Assembly: GCA_001898785.1 (NCBI GenBank)
Contig: MKVE01000028.1
Location: 1,017-65,016, forward strand
Origin: Chryseobacterium sp. 36-9
GTDB taxonomy: Bacteria; Bacteroidota; Bacteroidia; Flavobacteriales; Weeksellaceae
DNA length: 64,000 bases
Direction of reading: 5' to 3'
The position numbers were made by a program, and so were the translations under genes. The notes under the pieces are model-generated. The model did no database searches, was not told the origin of the DNA, and saw nothing but the letters and a program-made list of their open reading frames with translations. The stretch's first letter is position 1. Each line of letters starts with the position of its first letter. Of the stretch, positions 61,931 through 64,000 are shown piece after piece.

Positions 61931-64000
61931 TTATTTAAACTTCAAAGAAACACCAAAAAGGAAGTTAATTCCGGCTTGTGAGAAGTAATAAGGTCCACTA
62001 AAACCGTTGTTGACATACTTCGTATCAGTGAAATTATTTAACAAAAATCTAAGAATGACATCCTGTTTCTGAAAAGGCAGCATGTATGACATATTAAAAT
62101 CCGGAACGAAATAGGAGTCCAACTGATTGATTTTATCTCCCGAATTATCCAGATATTGTTTTCCGACATATTGTGCGGTAATGCCAAGGTTGAAGTTTTT
62201 GAACGGCGAATAAGCCACACTCCCATTGGCAATAATATTAGGTGAAAAAGAAATGTCCGTATTCCCGAAATTCTGAACGCCGTCTTCCGTTTCAGAATAA
62301 AAATCTTTGTTTTTGTTATTGCTAAAAGTCGCATTCGCAGAAACCTGCAAATCTTGAGTGATCTTGGCAAGAATCCCTAATTCTAAACCAAGTCTGTAAC
62401 TTTTTCCGCTATTGGTTCTTATAAATTCCCCAACATTATTGATTTGTCCGTTCAGAACCAGCTGATTTCTGTAATACATATAATAGGCATTGGCCGTTAA
62501 AGCTACTCTACCGAATTGCTGTTCCCAACCCGCTTCAAAATCATGCAGTGTTTCTGCTTTTGTTTCCGGGTTTGCAAAAAGATCATCTCTGTTAGGTTCG
62601 CGGTGCGCATTAGCATACGATACAAAAACTTTTCCGTTATCTATATTAAAATTAACTCCTGCTTTCGGATTGAAGAATGTCCACTTTTTATCCAGATCGG
62701 CGCCTTCACCATCGCCTTGTGTAATGATTTTAGTATTATAATCGATATTTCTTAATTGCAGATCTCCAAAGAATTCGAATTGATTCAATTTATAAATCGC
62801 TTTTGCAAATCCTGAAACTTCGTTCTTGACAGAGCGGTTTCTGTAATATTCGAACTCATCTATCTGAGGAATAAAAACGCCTGTTACGTTTCCGAAATGC
62901 CTCCCGTAATACTGATTAGCAACCGCTCCCACATTAACACTCAGATTTCCCAAATTCCCATACAAAGTAGAAATAACACCATAAAAATCATTATCCAGCC
63001 ATTTTTTCCTGATGAAATCCGAAGTTTTGATTTCTGTTCCATTTTCGATGATGTTTGGTAAATTATATTTGGAAAATTTGGCACCTTGTTTATAGTTTTC
63101 ATACCAGCCTTTTCCTTTGGTGTAATGTGCCGTAGTTTCTAATTTCCATTGATCAGAAAGTTTTTGGTTCCATAATAACTGGTAATGATTTTGTCTGTAA
63201 TTATCAGTTTCATTGTCATAAAACCCGATAATATTTTCCCAATTTGCATCATAGATTGCTCCGGAATAATTGAACTTCGGGTTAGTTTCCCAAGTTGCTT
63301 TATCAATGCCATTCCACGCCTGATACGTTTTTTCTTTTCCTCCAAATGCCAAAAACCTCAACTCCGTATTTTTTTCCTGGAACAAAGCAGAAAAATTATA
63401 GGAATGCAGATTGGAAGAAGCTCTGTCAATATAGCCGTCGGAATGGATATTTGTATATCGCCCCATCACAGACAAACGGTTTTTCCAGAACTTTCCGGAA
63501 TTAATTTCTGCAGAATATTTGTAGGTATTGAAAGACCCATAAGAATCATCGGACTTTACAGAAAACTCCTCCGAAGGATCTCTGGAAATCACATTAACAC
63601 TCGCTCCAAAAGCAGAAACACCATTAGATGAAGTTCCTACACCTCTTTGAATGACAATCTGCGAAGCCGAGCTTGTCAAATCCGGAACATCTACAAAAAA
63701 AGTTCCCTGGGATTCTGCATCATTGTAAGGAACGCCATTCATCATGACATTAATACTTGTTCCTGCTGTTCCTCTGATGCGGAATCCTGTATATCCAATT
63801 CCGTTTCCTGCGTCAGAAGTTGAAATAACAGACATTTGGTTTTTCAAAAGAATCGGTAAATCCTGACCTAGATTCTTGTCTGCCAAATCTTTTTCGACAT
63901 TAATGATCGCTTTTGCAACCGGCGTTTTTTTTGTGAATTCGACCGCTGGAATTGATGTAATTTTTGTAGAATCCTGAACAGTCTGCGAAAGATAAAAAGG
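61931..64000 (-). CDS. TonB-dependent outer-membrane receptor, N-terminus beyond window
   Basis: The open frame reaches the window edge (690 codons). A possible first codon at 63886 is inside the plug, so the true start lies further on. The plug domain is visible: PVAKAIINVEKDLADKNLGQ, SVISTSDAGNGIGYTGFRIR, GTAGTSINVMMNGVPYNDAE and VPDLTSSASQIVIQRGVGT. The beta-barrel ends LIFGVSLKFK-type (INFLFGVSLKFK) with a final aromatic/Phe residue as usual. It takes up iron complexes, vitamin B12 or other large nutrients using TonB. The exact ligand cannot be told. Confidence 0.88.
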   Translation of the reverse strand, partial: PFYLSQTVQDSTKITSIPAVEFTKKTPVAKAIINVEKDLADKNLGQDLPILLKNQMSVISTSDAGNGIGYTGFRIRGTAGTSINVMMNGVPYNDAESQGTFFVDVPDLTSSASQIVIQRGVGTSSNGVSAFGASVNVISRDPSEEFSVKSDDSYGSFNTYKYSAEINSGKFWKNRLSVMGRYTNIHSDGYIDRASSNLHSYNFSALFQEKNTELRFLAFGGKEKTYQAWNGIDKATWETNPKFNYSGAIYDANWENIIGFYDNETDNYRQNHYQLLWNQKLSDQWKLETTAHYTKGKGWYENYKQGAKFSKYNLPNIIENGTEIKTSDFIRKKWLDNDFYGVISTLYGNLGNLSVNVGAVANQYYGRHFGNVTGVFIPQIDEFEYYRNRSVKNEVSGFAKAIYKLNQFEFFGDLQLRNIDYNTKIITQGDGEGADLDKKWTFFNPKAGVNFNIDNGKVFVSYANAHREPNRDDLFANPETKAETLHDFEAGWEQQFGRVALTANAYYMYYRNQLVLNGQINNVGEFIRTNSGKSYRLGLELGILAKITQDLQVSANATFSNNKNKDFYSETEDGVQNFGNTDISFSPNIIANGSVAYSPFKNFNLGITAQYVGKQYLDNSGDKINQLDSYFVPDFNMSYMLPFQKQDVILRFLLNNFTDTKYVNNGFSGPYYFSQAGINFLFGVSLKFK

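Noticed and set aside
1-64000. CRISPR arrays and complete insertion sequences
   Set aside because: No regularly spaced direct repeats and no transposase gene were seen anywhere in the window.

Overview
The window comes from a low-GC member of the Bacteroidota, most likely a Weeksellaceae flavobacterium of the Chryseobacterium/Epilithonimonas type. Four things point there. Promoters match the Bacteroidota consensus (TTTG, about 19 nt, TAnnTTTG), with two near-perfect cases in front of the ribosomal operons. Six secreted proteins are predicted, and most carry a C-terminal type IX secretion (T9SS) sorting domain ending in sequences such as KVIKK. GH97, DUF4403, DUF4252 and DUF2807 families are present. 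Genes lack Shine-Dalgarno sites. The name is inferred from these traits, not from a database match.

Region 1 (1 to about 9.4 kb) looks like a genomic island. It holds a minus-strand trio (2-TM protein, DUF3800 protein, HNH nuclease cut by the window edge), an unrecognised plus-strand gene, a decayed S24/LexA-like regulator with at least three frameshifts, a Cys-rich secreted protein, a 166-bp nested palindrome that may be a structured RNA or recombination site, and a plus-strand run with a lipoprotein, a 25-residue-repeat surface protein and two small membrane proteins. It ends at 9394-9408 in a copy of a tRNA/tmRNA 3' end (CCA end followed by a terminator), next to a tandem 11-bp repeat. This is what an integrase attachment site leaves behind.

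Region 2 (9.6-16.7 kb) carries core and secreted functions: purine nucleoside phosphorylase, an M4 metallopeptidase, a DUF4403 protein and a GH97 alpha-glucosidase. Region 3 (16.9-30.8 kb) is the minus-strand S10-spc-alpha ribosomal superoperon from rplC to rplQ, with secY, infA and rpoA, a strong promoter at 30810-30840 and a terminator at 16890-16919. Region 4 (30.9-37.5 kb) separates rplC from rpsJ and holds a lipoprotein/TPR-protein pair, a low-affinity iron permease family protein and a metzincin protease. Region 5 (37.6-41.1 kb) is rpsL-rpsG-fusA-rpsJ with its own promoter and terminator.

Region 6 (41.1-64 kb) mixes housekeeping and surface genes: a GT-C-like membrane protein, Dps, an LRR protein, the fused isobutyryl-CoA mutase IcmF, a beta-propeller-like secreted protein, a TPR/HTH regulator, an FAD oxidoreductase, a YCII-domain protein, an ECF sigma/anti-sigma/DUF4252 operon, a serine hydrolase, a 2-hydroxyacid dehydrogenase, a hotdog thioesterase, an HU-CCDC81-like membrane protein, a small T9SS cargo and a TonB-dependent receptor cut by the right edge. 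Dispersed intergenic repeats sit near 45.0 and 57.4 kb.
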